DNA of 64,000 nucleotides from Cliona cf. orientalis (lineage: Eukaryota > Porifera > Demospongiae > Clionaida > Clionaidae). Of the stretch, positions 41,631 through 53,437 are shown piece after piece (the stretch's first letter is position 1; each line of letters begins with the position of its first letter). The position numbers were made by a program, and so were the translations under genes. The notes beneath the pieces were generated by a model, which was not told the DNA's origin, did no database searches, and saw nothing but the letters and a program-made list of their open reading frames with translations. The stretch spans positions 2,976,001-3,040,000 of the forward strand of contig OZ005703.1 of the NCBI GenBank assembly GCA_963930775.1, read 5' to 3'.

Positions 41631-43345
41631 GTAGGCACATTGTTTTAGCCTATGGAGTTCTTTAAGATGATCTGTTTTCATTAGGTATTTTTATTTATCT
41701 CTATTATTGGTTGAATACATTATCACATTGGTTGCAATGTCCATATAATATAATTATTAACTCTCAGCGCAGGCGCGAGGGTTACAGTACTCATTCAAGT
41801 CCATATAATGCTATAGTTTTTATAACTCGACTGACTCATCACTGGTCAAAGTAGGCCATCAACTACTCTTCTTGGCGTTACTTCATTTGCATGCACTGTG
41901 TAATGGCCTGCAATTGGTATCAACGCATGAATTTCTTGTGGTTACCCTAGGCCTAGGTTACACTCCACTGATGACAGTAATAGTTGCTAGCTTAGCATAC
42001 TTTAAGTAATAGCAACATGTAGGCTAGCTATTGCAACATATGCACCGAGAATTTTACACGATAGTGCTTCATTCTCTTGAGTTCTTATATGGCACGTTCT
42101 GATCTGCCCTGTGAAAGTTGGAGGATTCTTTGACTTTGAAATTGGTGTTTTTTTTTGGAAATAACCTAACAAATAAAGTTTGTATAGGCAAAGTGCCAGC
42201 CACTAGAGGGTTGTGGCTGATTATAGTGCAAGCTAATGATGGAGGAGTCGTGAACCAACACTGAGAGCTTTTGGTCAACCAGTACATGTCTTTGTTTTTT
42301 TTTAATGATGATCAGACTCTCTTGTCTCCCAGTGAACACTGGTACCTATACAAGTATCAATACTGTCATTAGTTGCATGCAGTACTAGTCGCACTAGGCT
42401 CGAGCTGATGTTAACTTCTGAAGAAGGCTGATCATCTGTGGAGTACAAATGCTCTGCTGTATCATGTATTTACATCCCTACATACAGAAACACTGTTACT
42501 TGAGAGTAATATATAGTGAAGTATATAGCTTATAGATCTCATCTGTCATTGTCCCCTACTATTTGTGTATTTTTGGCCCCCTGTTTATTTATAGTAACTT
42601 CTTAGTTGCTTTGTATGCTTATCATATCAGGAGTAAATAAGATAAACCTATGCGAAGATGATGACATTGCAAAAGCATTCATACGGTTTATAGTAATGTA
42701 TGATTTAGATCTGTGAAGTAGAAGGCCCAAACTGCGAACAAACCAAGTCTGAAGCCTATGGTTAATGTATGAGGTTCCCCTGCTATGCACCCCCTCCCTC
42801 CAACAAAATACTATAAACAATGTGCTACTAATCAATGGAAATTACCAAATCATTGTATTCTCTCAAATGTAGGCTTTGCTACAATTTTACATAATATATC
42901 CTTGTACCACCGTCATCTTTGCTATATGCTTGTATGGGAGTTATCTGTGCTAGTTTGCATCAAAAGATACAAGTTTATACACTAGATCTGGTTAGCCCTA
43001 CACCAGCCTGTTCACCTTCATCCATGGCTTACCACCCATGCAACCTGCATTTCATATTATTACCTTCTTTGTTGTGTACATAGGTTCTTCTATGCTTGAT
43101 ATAGCCTCTGTGTTCTCAAATTTACTTGGTCATGTTGTTGAACAGTGAACAAGACTGTGACTATCTTAACTTTCACACTTGGTGAGGTTTGTGCTAACAT
43201 CGTGAATGAAGATTCTATGCATGATTGTGTGTTATGCTTAGCCAAATATGTGGTATTCACTAATGGAATCAATCTTTGCAAGAGCACATTATAAAGATAG
43301 CACAATCTCTGTTATGCACTCATTGGATTTTTCGCATTTGCGAGT
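41631..43345. other. Spacer between copy J and Pmp-like gene 1, duplicated twice elsewhere
   Basis: This spacer aligns with 48841-50266 and 59820-61368. Shared parts include a MITE-end word (CGCAGGCGCGAGGGTTACAG, 41767-41786), the AACAAATAAAGTTTGTATAG region and the stretch CTTCATCCATGG ... GAACAGTGAACAAGACTG before the gene. No coding frame is conserved among the three beyond what shared ancestry explains. Confidence 0.7.
43010..43345 (+). promoter_or_regulatory. Conserved upstream region of Pmp-like gene 1
   Basis: This roughly 330-base region occurs in four places (here, 48060-48400, 49950-50266, 61020-61368). The best conserved words are TGGTCATGTTGTTGAACAGTG, split by few changes, and CTTTGCAAGAGCACATTATAAAG. 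Promoter or 5' UTR function is inferred from position only. Confidence 0.4.
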
Positions 43346-46300
43346 ATGTGTGTAATTATGTCTCTGTTGTTCCTTTTGGTATTAGAGCTATATGGCTTGA
43401 TCATCACTCCTGGTGAAGCTGCTGTCTATTATGTCACACCAACAGAGCCATCCAACCCTGTGGCCTGTCCTCAGGGCCAACCATGCCACACACTGGACTA
43501 CTATTTCTCTCACAAAGAAGAATATTTTGATAGCAGCAAAGTAAATGTAACAATGCTTCTCTTTGGTGGAAAGCATATTCTTAGCCCAAACTATGCTGAG
43601 TGTGACTGGGAAAACTGTGTAATCATTATCACTGTAAGATGTGCTCATGTGGTTCAAAACCTGGAAATGTTTGAAATGATAGGGTTAAAAACAGCTCAAG
43701 ATGTCATTCTACAACTCTTTACTAGCATTAAATTGATGAATGTTGGCAAATTTCGCTTTGTAGATTTAACAATAGCTGCTTATCAAGAGAATTCTACTGT
43801 ATATGTATTTGGATGTCCAGAGTCAGAAAATTTGAGAAAAAGTTCGCGTTCTGTACTTGATGATCGAGTAATGTTTAACACTCAATTAAATAGAATAGTT
43901 TTCAATCGACTAACGCTAAATCTGATTTCTACATGGTCAACAAACTTCACCACAACTGTGACAAATTCACTGTTTGATAATCAATCATTGATCATCTCAA
44001 GAGCGATCTCTCTCCAGAAGAATTGCTTCCAAGATTTGATTATGACAAACTGTACGTTCAACAATTCGGGATTGAGCGTAACGTTTAGTAATCTCAAGGT
44101 AATTGGAAATGCAGTGTTTATTAAATACAATGGGTATTCTTGGAACTCGTACGTGTACACAAGTAGCTTGTTTTCCTGGTCCAGTAATATTACAATTAGT
44201 GGAGATGTGATATTTGCTGACAATATTGGTTCATCAATATCTGCATATTCAAGTGATATTATCCTATCAGGGAACATTTCATTTCTAAACAACACTGGAG
44301 TTAATGGAGGGGCAATGGCTCTGTATTCATCCACTGTGGGCTTTGCTTATGATGCTAGTGTATACTTTTATAATAACACAGCCATGGAAGTTGGAGGAGC
44401 AATTTATGTAAATAAGGATGACAAAAATCTTCCACCAATACAAGAGTATTACTTACAGCCATGTTTCTATCGATTGCTGCATGCAACTACTTCAGATTTG
44501 CTTAACATAACATTTTATAATAATTCAGCCACAAAGGGAGGAAATGATATTTACGGTGAGATCATGCACAGCGGCAGTTGTGACGCAGGTGTTGACACTA
44601 CTGGATATACAGTTACTGTACCGAGTTGTGCAGTGCAAAGTTATTTCCACTATCATTCCAATACCGCATCTTCAGTCTCTTCTGATCCAGTACGAGTTTG
44701 TATATGCAAGAGTGGTCGTCATCTGTGCAATGAGTCGTATGCAGATATTAAAGTTTATCCTGGAGAGATGTTCTCTCTCTCTCTCATAATCGTCGGAGCT
44801 GATTTTGGTGCAACTGTTGGTAGTGTTCATGCAACTTTTAAAAGTGTCATAACCACTGTACAACTAAAGCCATCCAGCCAATATGTACAAACAATACGTG
44901 AGATTGATGATGGAGTATGCTTGAAACTAAACTACACTGTATTCTCTGAGAATGCATACGAGATGTTATTGCTTACAACCAAACAGGAGTCATGGAATGC
45001 TATTGTACATCAGCAGACCCATTCTTACAGTTACTATGATGAAGGGTGCTCTAATGATAATCAAGTGGCTGAAAAATATGTTAGCCTTGAGCTTCTTTAC
45101 TCACAACAATTTTTAAGCATCAACCTTCTTCCATGCCCCCTTGGATTCCAGCTAAGAGGTGATCCCCCAGGCTGTGAGTGCCATCCTGTATTATCCGAGA
45201 ATAATGTAAAGTGTCAATTTATAAACCATACCGGATATCATATTTGGAGAGGTCCTATGTGGCTTGATCTAGTTAACGTTAGCAAAGTGTACTTAGCTCA
45301 GTATTGTCCATTTGACTATTGCATCAATGGTGAGAAAATTATCACTTCTCAAAGCGACCCAAGTGCCCAGTGTGCCTTCAATCGAGCTGGTAGACTGTGT
45401 GGTGGCTGCAAGGCCAACTACAGCCTGGCTATTGGATCTTCCCACTGCATCCACTGCCACAACAACAACAACCTAGCACTACTCATCTTCTTTGCAGCAG
45501 CAGGATTCCTTCTTGTGGTTGTTGTTGGTATCTTCAACCTCACTGTCACTCAGGGCATCATTAATGGACCCATCTTTTATGCTAACATTGTCTGGACCTA
45601 CCAAAGGATTTTATTTTCCCATCAAGCCAAATCAAACTTTACTTTTGCAGTTTTGAGGACCTTATTGGCCTGGATCAACCTTGATTTTGGAATTCATACC
45701 TGCTTTGTTAATGGATTGACTGCATTACACAAGACATGGCCACAGTATTTTTTTATACTTTACATCTGGGGCATCGCCACGGCTATCATTTACGCTACCA
45801 ACCATTCCATCAAGCTGACCAACTTTTTAGGTGATAGATCCGTTCCCATCTTGGTAACTCTTTTTCTTCTGTCCTATACAAAACTACTTCAAGTTATCAT
45901 TGCTAGTTTGGGATATACCCAAATCAATGAATATGGTGCAAATGATTCTAGAAATCATACACTGACTGTGTGGTCTCTTGATGGTAACTATGCATACTGC
46001 CATTACCCACATGTCTTGCTCTTTGCTGCTGCTGTGCTGGTATTCCTCGCTGTGTGGCTACCTTACACTCTGGTGCTATTCTCAATACAGTGGCTTCGAA
46101 AGGTATCACACCTTAGATTGCTCAAGTGGATACCGAAGCTCAATCCTGTATTCGATGCTCACTTGGCACCACTGAAGGACAAGCACCACTACTGGTTTGG
46201 AGTTCTGCTTATGGTTCGTGGAATCTTGCTTGTCATCTTTACACTGACATATACCGTCTATCCGAATATCAACTATATTGTGCTGCTGATTACTGTTTCC

Positions 46301-46627
46301 TTACTTCTCTCTTATTCCAACTACTACCAGGTCTATAAGAATAGACTAGTGCAGTTTAATGAGAGTTTCTTCTTGCTTCTACTTGTTTTCATTGGTGTGA
46401 CTAGTATCCTTCAGGATCGTGCTAGACAAATTTCTGTGTATGTATCTATTAGTGTTGGACTTTTTGTATTCTGTGGAATGATTTTTAGAATATCTCTGCA
46501 AACTTGTTGCAAAATTGGATGGATTAAAAGAAATTTTGTTCCGAAGCAGCCAAGAAGAATGTACCAACGGGAAATTTCAGAGAATGCTCAATTTCGAGAA
46601 CCCATTCTTGATGATGAGATTATATAG
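43346..46627 (+). CDS. Pmp-repeat multipass receptor-like protein 1
   Basis: 1,093 residues. A signal peptide (about 1-25, LLFLLVLELYGLI) is followed by YYVTPTEPSNPVACPQGQPC. The extracellular part has many Asn-Xaa-Ser/Thr sequons and Pmp-type repeats with FLNN/FYNN and GGAMA/GGAIY words at about 310-400, which suggest a right-handed beta-helix. A Cys-rich linker starts near 596 (CPLGFQLRG) and runs to CGGCKANYSLAIGSSHCIHC. From about 709 there are 8-9 helices, then a basic cytosolic tail of about 45 residues ending ILDDEII. This architecture recurs in large numbers in sponge and cnidarian genomes as far as I know, with no assigned function. An adhesion or receptor role is a guess. There are no introns. 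Confidence 0.88.
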   Translation: MCVIMSLLFLLVLELYGLIITPGEAAVYYVTPTEPSNPVACPQGQPCHTLDYYFSHKEEYFDSSKVNVTMLLFGGKHILSPNYAECDWENCVIIITVRCAHVVQNLEMFEMIGLKTAQDVILQLFTSIKLMNVGKFRFVDLTIAAYQENSTVYVFGCPESENLRKSSRSVLDDRVMFNTQLNRIVFNRLTLNLISTWSTNFTTTVTNSLFDNQSLIISRAISLQKNCFQDLIMTNCTFNNSGLSVTFSNLKVIGNAVFIKYNGYSWNSYVYTSSLFSWSSNITISGDVIFADNIGSSISAYSSDIILSGNISFLNNTGVNGGAMALYSSTVGFAYDASVYFYNNTAMEVGGAIYVNKDDKNLPPIQEYYLQPCFYRLLHATTSDLLNITFYNNSATKGGNDIYGEIMHSGSCDAGVDTTGYTVTVPSCAVQSYFHYHSNTASSVSSDPVRVCICKSGRHLCNESYADIKVYPGEMFSLSLIIVGADFGATVGSVHATFKSVITTVQLKPSSQYVQTIREIDDGVCLKLNYTVFSENAYEMLLLTTKQESWNAIVHQQTHSYSYYDEGCSNDNQVAEKYVSLELLYSQQFLSINLLPCPLGFQLRGDPPGCECHPVLSENNVKCQFINHTGYHIWRGPMWLDLVNVSKVYLAQYCPFDYCINGEKIITSQSDPSAQCAFNRAGRLCGGCKANYSLAIGSSHCIHCHNNNNLALLIFFAAAGFLLVVVVGIFNLTVTQGIINGPIFYANIVWTYQRILFSHQAKSNFTFAVLRTLLAWINLDFGIHTCFVNGLTALHKTWPQYFFILYIWGIATAIIYATNHSIKLTNFLGDRSVPILVTLFLLSYTKLLQVIIASLGYTQINEYGANDSRNHTLTVWSLDGNYAYCHYPHVLLFAAAVLVFLAVWLPYTLVLFSIQWLRKVSHLRLLKWIPKLNPVFDAHLAPLKDKHHYWFGVLLMVRGILLVIFTLTYTVYPNINYIVLLITVSLLLSYSNYYQVYKNRLVQFNESFFLLLLVFIGVTSILQDRARQISVYVSISVGLFVFCGMIFRISLQTCCKIGWIKRNFVPKQPRRMYQREISENAQFREPILDDEII

Positions 46628-47419
46628 GACATAGTTACATATTGAAATAACAGTCACATTGCGTATTCAAACTCTACTTCGTAGTATGCATCAGCCATAA
46701 GAGTCTATTGTAGCATTTTTATGCTATTCAAGGTAAACTTGATGCTTGCAAGTATTTTGCGATTTTTATTTATGTGATATTGTAAGTCATACATAATAAT
46801 CACATCTCAGCTAATGGATTGTTGTCAAGAGTAGATATAAGTGGGTTTTTGATGGACTCTTAATTCTTCCACTCATTTATTATTATAATTGTTACGCACA
46901 CCAACTTTTCTCTGAGATAACTCTTTAATGACTTGAGCAATTTGTCAGTACAGTCATTTACATATAAGGCTATGTGAACTACTGTAACATTGTTTCATGA
47001 CTTAGCATCAGTGCCTGCATGCTGCATACCCTCCCTGCTTCATTGACACCATTTTGGATGCTGAGTAAGCCATCAAGGCTGTATCCTATGTGAAGTAGGT
47101 ACTATATACCTCAAAAATGTAATCTAATTATATAGTACCACCCACCCACATGATGATGTACGTAGTTTGCCTGGTCTCTACCAATAGGCTGTATACAGCA
47201 GCTGTAGTCTCTCCCTCGAAAACATGGCAGTCTGATTAGGTTTACTTATCTCCTCTTTTGATAGCCTGGATATAATAGTATGAAAGAATGATTCTCAATA
47301 AATCTGATCGCACACTCATCATTTTCCAATCATTTGGATTGTGCTAGATATCAAACTCAGTGGGGAACCGATGCTTGGGTGGCAGCGATCAGTCTTCCCA
47401 CCATACAAGATTTGCAGTT
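46628..47419. other. 3' flank of Pmp-like gene 1
   Basis: AT-rich, no gene or repeat recognised. Confidence 0.4.
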
Positions 47420-47715
47420 GTTTTGTGTGTGTGTGTGTCTGTCTGTCTGTTACCACGCTAGCTGCTACATATCTCTTTTGTGAATCCAAACTGCGGTGTT
47501 ATAAGGTTCCTTATGGAGTTCCAAACGCATAGTTTGTGTGGATTTCGCAGAAAACGCTTTGTTTGCCAATTTTGGTATCATTAATTTTGCTGATTCTAAG
47601 CTTTTTGACTTCTCCAATCGATCCTGGCCAGCTAACTTTATGTATAAATAGAACGTTGTGCGTCTCATGCTATATACGGCATAGGCCAAAATTATACACA
47701 TGCGCGAGGGTTATG
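47420..47715 (+). mobile_element. MITE with TAACCCTCGCGCATG ends, copy 3
   Basis: Aligns with 35150-35465: the GTGT/CTGT microsatellite, TTATAAGGTTCCTTATGG, TGTGTGGATTTCGCAGA and the end ACATGCGCGAGGGTTATG. The left terminal word is missing. Confidence 0.75.
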
Positions 47716-48059
47716 AGGGCGGGGTCTGTAGACAAGCTCGAGATTGTAGATAGCTATGCTTGCTCTTCTGTACCGAATGCTTCTAGTATCTATGGTTCGC
47801 ACAGCGAAGCGTGTGTCATTATCAAACTCGCAGTTTTCAGAAGCCTTTCTGGTGACGACACATCCTCTACTTACTTGATTATCTACCACGCGGTTCAACA
47901 ATTTATGTAAGAGTTTTTTCTTTGTCACTAGTATGTTATACTTTTTTTGTTTCAGTGTCTATTGAAAAATCAAATCATGCCTCCAGTCAAGCAGTGTCCA
48001 AAGTGTTCATTCAAATTATCACTGTGTACCACTATTAACGAAATTGTTAATATAATTTA

Positions 48060-48420
48060 TACATTAGTCCTGCTACAGTCAAATTTACCTTCATCCATGG
48101 CTACCACTGTGCAACCTGCACTTGATGTATCGTTGCCTTTGTTTATTATGTACGTATATTCTTCTATGCTTGATATGTATCCTCAGTCTGTGTTCTTAAG
48201 ATACTTGGTCATGTTGTTGAACAGTGAACAAGACCGTGACTATCTTATCTTTCACATGAAATCTCTGCCAACGTAATGAATAAAGATTTCATGTGTGTCT
48301 GTGTATATCGTGTAGTATCCTAAATCTTTCCAAGAGCGCAAAATAAAAGTTGCACTGTCTTTAATTATCACACTCTTAATCTTTTGTATATTTGTGACTG
48401 TGTGTAGCTATGGCTCTGCT
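48060..48420 (+). pseudogene. Upstream region and first codons of a lost Pmp-like gene
   Basis: Matches the shared upstream region of the Pmp-like genes (ATCCATGGCTACCACTGTGC, GAACAGTGAACAAGACCG) and ends in codons equal to CVAMALL of the signal peptide; the start codon itself is altered. At 48420 it is joined abruptly to transporter codons. The body of the gene is deleted. Confidence 0.75.
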
Positions 48421-48840
48421 GTTTATACACTTAGATCTGCACTGGTACTATTTGACATTTTTTACTTGGAATTGGTCCCCCAGTTGTGACAGTGAACATC
48501 TGAATTCATCTCGGCTCAGAGCTCTATGAAGGGTTTACTTTTGGGGGCCTTTTTCACTATCACTAGAATCTTTCCATTTCTTAGTTCATTTTAATAGTTC
48601 CATTTGCAATGTTGATTAAAGGCGACTGTCATCCTGGCATCAGCTGTCTCCTTGGGTACCTTACTCTCATCTTTCTTATTGTACCGATTGGTTTTGTTCT
48701 ATTCTTTATGATGGATAAGAGGTGCAAATATTGAGAAGGAGATGGCAGACCTTATGACCAGTGTTTTGTGATTGATGTCTACAACAGCTACTTAAATAAA
48801 GTTGGTGATAGCGAGGAATTGTATGGGGTCAAGTAGTAAC
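48421..48840 (+). pseudogene. Decayed C-terminal end of a copy-J type transporter
   Basis: Matches 41195-41632 of copy J: LHWYYL-like start, GIGPxVVTV, MKGLLLGAFFTIT, GISCLLGYLTLI and the YDQCFVIDVYN tail. Several frameshifts and stop codons (for example at KYxEKEM) destroy the frame. Confidence 0.85.
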
Positions 48841-50266
48841 TAAGTAGGTACAATTTTTAGCCTATAATGATCTTCATTATTTTTATATCTCTATTATGCA
48901 AGTGTTCGTGCACAAGTGCATAAACACAATTTAACACACAGGTAGCTAACTGTCAGATAGTTGTGAATTAACCACAACTCAGGATGACATCATGTAACAA
49001 CTGAGCATGCTCAGTGCAGCAATGGAACACGAGGTATTTCTATTTATTGCACAACGATTGTGAAGCTATTGTATGCTTTCTGTGAACAGTAGCTGATGAA
49101 ATTTATCGTTTATCCCTCCCATCCACCCTTTACTTTCTTATTGGTGACCAGAGACAGGCAGAAATCCTTGAGGGGGAGTGCATCGTGCATGCCAAAAGTT
49201 CAGGTGGCTGGCTGTCTTGTGAAACCAGCTATACAATAGAACTGTTTTTCAGATGTGCAAGGATGCTTAGTTTTTAAAAGAAGCATCCTGGATTTGAGCA
49301 TATGAGCATGAGCATCTCTCCATCGATGGTTGTCTGCATTGTCTCAGGCCGCCCTTTATCACCCAAATTCCTCCTTGTACTTTATTGAAGTAGAAGGGGG
49401 TGGTGATTACGCTAATGGTAGACCTAAGGATTGGCAAACAGGTAAGTACTGTAATTGCATACCCTAGTTCCTGTGGATTAAACATTGAGTTTCACATGTC
49501 TTGCAGTGTACACTGTTTCTCTTGAGCTCAGAAATGACACATTTTGATCTGCCCCGTGAAAATTGCAAGATTTTATGATTTTGAAGTTAGGCTTTTTGTA
49601 GATAACCTAGCAAATATAGTTTTTATGAGCAAATAGCCTACCAGAGGAGTGTAGCTGATTGTGGTGTAAGCTATAATGAGGGAGAAGTCATGAGCCAACG
49701 AGAGCTTTTAGTCTCTGTTTGGCCCACATGGGTGCTTACCCGGGAGTGGGCACTTGCCCGGGACATTACAATAATCTGCTGCTGATCAAAAGTAATTACC
49801 AAGTGATTGTTACAGTAATATCTCAAACATAGGCTTTGCTACAACTGTATCCTTACCACCATGCATCATCAGTGTTATAGTACACTGGAAGCTAACTTTT
49901 ACAGTTACTCGCTTACATCAAAAGGATGTAAGCTTATGCACTAGATCTGGTTCACCTTCATCCATGGCTACCACTGTGCAACCTGCATTTTTATGTCGTC
50001 TTTTTTGTTACGTACAATAGATTCTTCTATGCTTGATGTAGCCTCTGTTCTTAAGGACACTTGCTCATGTTGTTGAACAGCGAACAAGACTATGACTATC
50101 TTAATTTCACGCTTGGTGAGGTGTGTGCCAACATTATGAATGAAGATTTTTTTGCATGGCTTGTGTTATGCTAATAATAATATTATTATGTGGCATCCAC
50201 TAATGGAATCAATCTTTCCAAGAGCAGGTAGTACAGATTCTGCACTCTTTTTTCGCGTTTGTGAGT
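48841..50266. other. Spacer before Pmp-like gene 2
   Basis: Diverged copy of 41631-43345. Extra sequence at about 48900-49500 (including ACTGAGCATGCTCAGT) is not shared. The last 320 bases form the common upstream region. Confidence 0.6.
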
Positions 50267-53200
50267 ATGTGTGTAGCAATGCCTCTGCTGTTTCTTTTAG
50301 TTTTAGAGCTGTATGGCTTGATCGTCACTCCTGGCAAAGCTGCTATCTATTATGTTACACCAACAGAGTTTTCAAACCCTGTGGCCTGTCCTCAGGGCCA
50401 ACCATGCCACACACTGGATTACTATTTCACCCACCGAGAGGAATATTTCAATAGCAGCAAGAGAAATGTAACAATGATGCTCTTTGGAGGAGAGCACGTT
50501 CTTAGCCCAAATAATACTGAATGTGATCACCTATACTGTGGTACCTTTATCACTGTATGTGCTCATGTGATTCAAGACCTGGAATTGTTTGAAATGATAG
50601 GTATAAAGCCTGCTCAAAATATCATTCTACAACTCTTTACAAACATTAAATTAGTGAATGTCAGCAAGTCACTTTTTGTAAATTTAACAATAGCTGCTTA
50701 CCAAGAGAATTCTACTGTATATCTACTGGGATGTATGGAATCAGAAAATTTTAATAAAAGTTCAAGTTCTGTACACTATGTTCGAGTGATGTTCTGCACT
50801 CAAATGGAAAGAATAATTTTCAACAGAGTGACACTATATCTGATTTCTGCATCGTTAACAAACTATACTACAACTATGACAAATTTGCTGTTTAGTAATC
50901 AATCATTAATGATATCAAGAGCGATCCTGTACCCAAATAATGGTTTCCTACATTTGATTATGGCAAACTGTACATTCAACAATTCTGGATTAAGCTCAAT
51001 GTTTAGTAATCTGAAGATAATTGGAAAGGCACTGTTTATTAAATACAATGGATTATCTTATTATTCGAACTCGTACACAAGTAGCTTGTTCTCCCGGTCC
51101 AGTAACATTACAATCAGAGGAGATGTGACATTTGCTGACAATATTGGTTCATCAATATCTGCATATTCAAGTGATATTATCCTATCAGGAAACATTTCAT
51201 TTCTGAACAACACTGGAGTTAATGGAGGGGCAATGGCTCTGTATTCATCTACCGTATGCTTTGATTTTTCTACTAGTGTATACTTTTACAGAAATACTGC
51301 CATGGAAGTTGGAGGAGCAATTTATGTCAATATGGATAACAAAAATCTTCCACCAGTATTCAGGATGTACTTACGGCCATGTTTCTATCGAATGCATCGG
51401 TTTTTTACTATAGATTGGTATAACATAACATTTTATAATAACTCAGCCACAAAGGGAGGAAATGATATTTACGGGGAGTTCATGCACAGCGGCAGTTGTG
51501 ACGCAGGTGATGACACTGATGGGTATCTTGTTACTGTGCCAAGTTGTTTGGCACAAAACTTTTTCCACTATCATCCCAAGACCACATCTTCAGTCTCTTC
51601 TGATCCAGTGCGAGTTTGTATGTGCAAGAGTGGTCGTCATCTGTGCAATGAGTCACGTGCAGATATTAAAGTTTATCCTGGAGAGATGTTTACTCTTTCT
51701 CTTGTAATTGTTGGAGCTGATTTTGGTGCAACTGTTGGTAGTGTTCATGCAATTTTTAAAAGTGCCATAACCACTGTACAACTAAAGCCATCCAGCCAAT
51801 ATGTACAAGGAATACGTGAGATTGATGATGGAGTATGCTCGAAACTAAACTACACTGTATTCTCTGAGAATGCATACGAGATGTTATTGCTTGCAACTAA
51901 ACAGGAGTCATGGAATGCTATTGTACATCAGCAGACCAATTCTTACAGTTACCATGATGAAGGGTGCTCTAATGATAATCAAGTGACTGAAAAATATGTT
52001 AGCCTTGAGCTTCTTTACTCACAACAATTTTTAAGCATCAACCTTCTTCCATGCCCCCTTGGATTCCAGCTAAGAGGTGATCCCCCAGGCTGTGAGTGTC
52101 ATCCTGTATTATCCGAGAATAATGTCAAGTGTCAATTTATAAACCATACCGGACTTCATATTTGGAGTGGTTCTATGTGGCTTGATCTTGTCAATGATAG
52201 CAAAGTGTACTTAGCTCAGTATTGTCCATTTGACTATTGCATCAGTGGTGAAAAAATTATCACTTTTCAAAGCGACCCAAGTGCCCAGTGTGCCTTCAAT
52301 CGAGCTGGTAGACTGTGTGGTGGCTGCAAGGCCAACTACAGCCTGGCTATTGGATCTTCCCACTGCATCCACTGCTACAACAACAACAACCTAGCACTAC
52401 TCATCTTCTTTGCAGCAGCAGGATTCCTTCTTGTGGTTATTGTTGGTATCTTCAACCTAACTGTCACTCAGGGCATCATTAATGGACCCATCTTTTATGC
52501 TAACATTGTCTGGACCTACCAAAGGATTTTATTTTCCCATCAAGTCGAACCAAACTTTATGTTTACAGCATTGAGGACCTTATTAGCCTGGACCAACCTT
52601 GATTTTGGTCTTCATACCTGCTTTGTTAATGGATTGACTGCGTTACACAAGACGTGGCCACAGTATTTTTTTATACTTTACATCTGGAGTATTGCCATGG
52701 CTATCATTTATGCTACCAACCGTTCCATCAAGCTGACCAACTTTTTAGGTGATAGATCCGTTCCCATCTTGGTAACTCTTTTTCTTCTGTCCTATACAAA
52801 ACTACTTCAAATTATCATTGCTAGTTTGGGATATACCCAAATCAAAGAATTTGGTGCAAACGGTTCTAATCATACATTGACAGTTTGGTCTGTTGATGGT
52901 AACTATGCATACTGCCATTACCCACATGTCTTGCTCTTTGCTGCTGCTGTGCTGGTACTCCTCGCTGTATGGCTACCCTACACTCTGGTGCTATTCTCAA
53001 TACAGTGGCTTCGAAAGATATCACACCTTAGATTGCTCAAGTGGATACCAAAGCTCAATCCTGTATTCGATGCTCAATTGGCACCACTGACGGACAAGCA
53101 CCACTACTGGTTTGGAGTTCTACTTATGGTTCGTGGAATCCTGCTTGTCATCTTTACTCTGACATATACCGTCTATCCAAATGTCAACTATATTGTGCTG

Positions 53201-53437
53201 CTGATTACTGTTTCCTTACTTCTCTTTTATTCCAACTACTACCAGGTCTATAAGAATAGATTAGTGCAGTTTAATGAGAATTTTTTCTTGCTTCTACTTA
53301 TTTTCATTGGTGTGACTGGTATCCTTCAGGATCGTGCTAGACAAATTACTGTGTATGTATCTATTGGTATTGGATTTTTTGTATTCTGTGGAATGATTTT
53401 TAGAATGTCTCTGCAAGCCTGGTGCAAAAATGGATAG
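50267..53437 (+). CDS. Pmp-repeat multipass receptor-like protein 2, early stop
   Basis: 1,056 residues from ATG 50267 (MCVAMPLLFLLVLELYGLI); the two codons upstream start with GTG and are not in the paralogue. The layout is as in gene 1: signal peptide, sequon-rich extracellular part with GGAMA and GGAIY repeats, Cys-rich linker and TM core. A TAG at 53435-53437 stands where gene 1 has Trp (WIKRNF). The frame stays open for about 47 codons after it, with sequence still like the gene 1 tail (RNFVPKQPRE...), until a stop at 53579-53581. The TM core is intact, so a membrane protein lacking its tail could still be made. The TM-coding half is much closer to gene 1 than the extracellular half. Confidence 0.88.
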   Translation: MCVAMPLLFLLVLELYGLIVTPGKAAIYYVTPTEFSNPVACPQGQPCHTLDYYFTHREEYFNSSKRNVTMMLFGGEHVLSPNNTECDHLYCGTFITVCAHVIQDLELFEMIGIKPAQNIILQLFTNIKLVNVSKSLFVNLTIAAYQENSTVYLLGCMESENFNKSSSSVHYVRVMFCTQMERIIFNRVTLYLISASLTNYTTTMTNLLFSNQSLMISRAILYPNNGFLHLIMANCTFNNSGLSSMFSNLKIIGKALFIKYNGLSYYSNSYTSSLFSRSSNITIRGDVTFADNIGSSISAYSSDIILSGNISFLNNTGVNGGAMALYSSTVCFDFSTSVYFYRNTAMEVGGAIYVNMDNKNLPPVFRMYLRPCFYRMHRFFTIDWYNITFYNNSATKGGNDIYGEFMHSGSCDAGDDTDGYLVTVPSCLAQNFFHYHPKTTSSVSSDPVRVCMCKSGRHLCNESRADIKVYPGEMFTLSLVIVGADFGATVGSVHAIFKSAITTVQLKPSSQYVQGIREIDDGVCSKLNYTVFSENAYEMLLLATKQESWNAIVHQQTNSYSYHDEGCSNDNQVTEKYVSLELLYSQQFLSINLLPCPLGFQLRGDPPGCECHPVLSENNVKCQFINHTGLHIWSGSMWLDLVNDSKVYLAQYCPFDYCISGEKIITFQSDPSAQCAFNRAGRLCGGCKANYSLAIGSSHCIHCYNNNNLALLIFFAAAGFLLVVIVGIFNLTVTQGIINGPIFYANIVWTYQRILFSHQVEPNFMFTALRTLLAWTNLDFGLHTCFVNGLTALHKTWPQYFFILYIWSIAMAIIYATNRSIKLTNFLGDRSVPILVTLFLLSYTKLLQIIIASLGYTQIKEFGANGSNHTLTVWSVDGNYAYCHYPHVLLFAAAVLVLLAVWLPYTLVLFSIQWLRKISHLRLLKWIPKLNPVFDAQLAPLTDKHHYWFGVLLMVRGILLVIFTLTYTVYPNVNYIVLLITVSLLLFYSNYYQVYKNRLVQFNENFFLLLLIFIGVTGILQDRARQITVYVSIGIGFFVFCGMIFRMSLQAWCKNG

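Noticed and set aside
42069-42287. Minus-strand frame repeated at 60076-60351
   Set aside because: Its similarity follows from the duplicated spacer; frames differ in length and the third spacer (about 49520-49700) does not keep it open.
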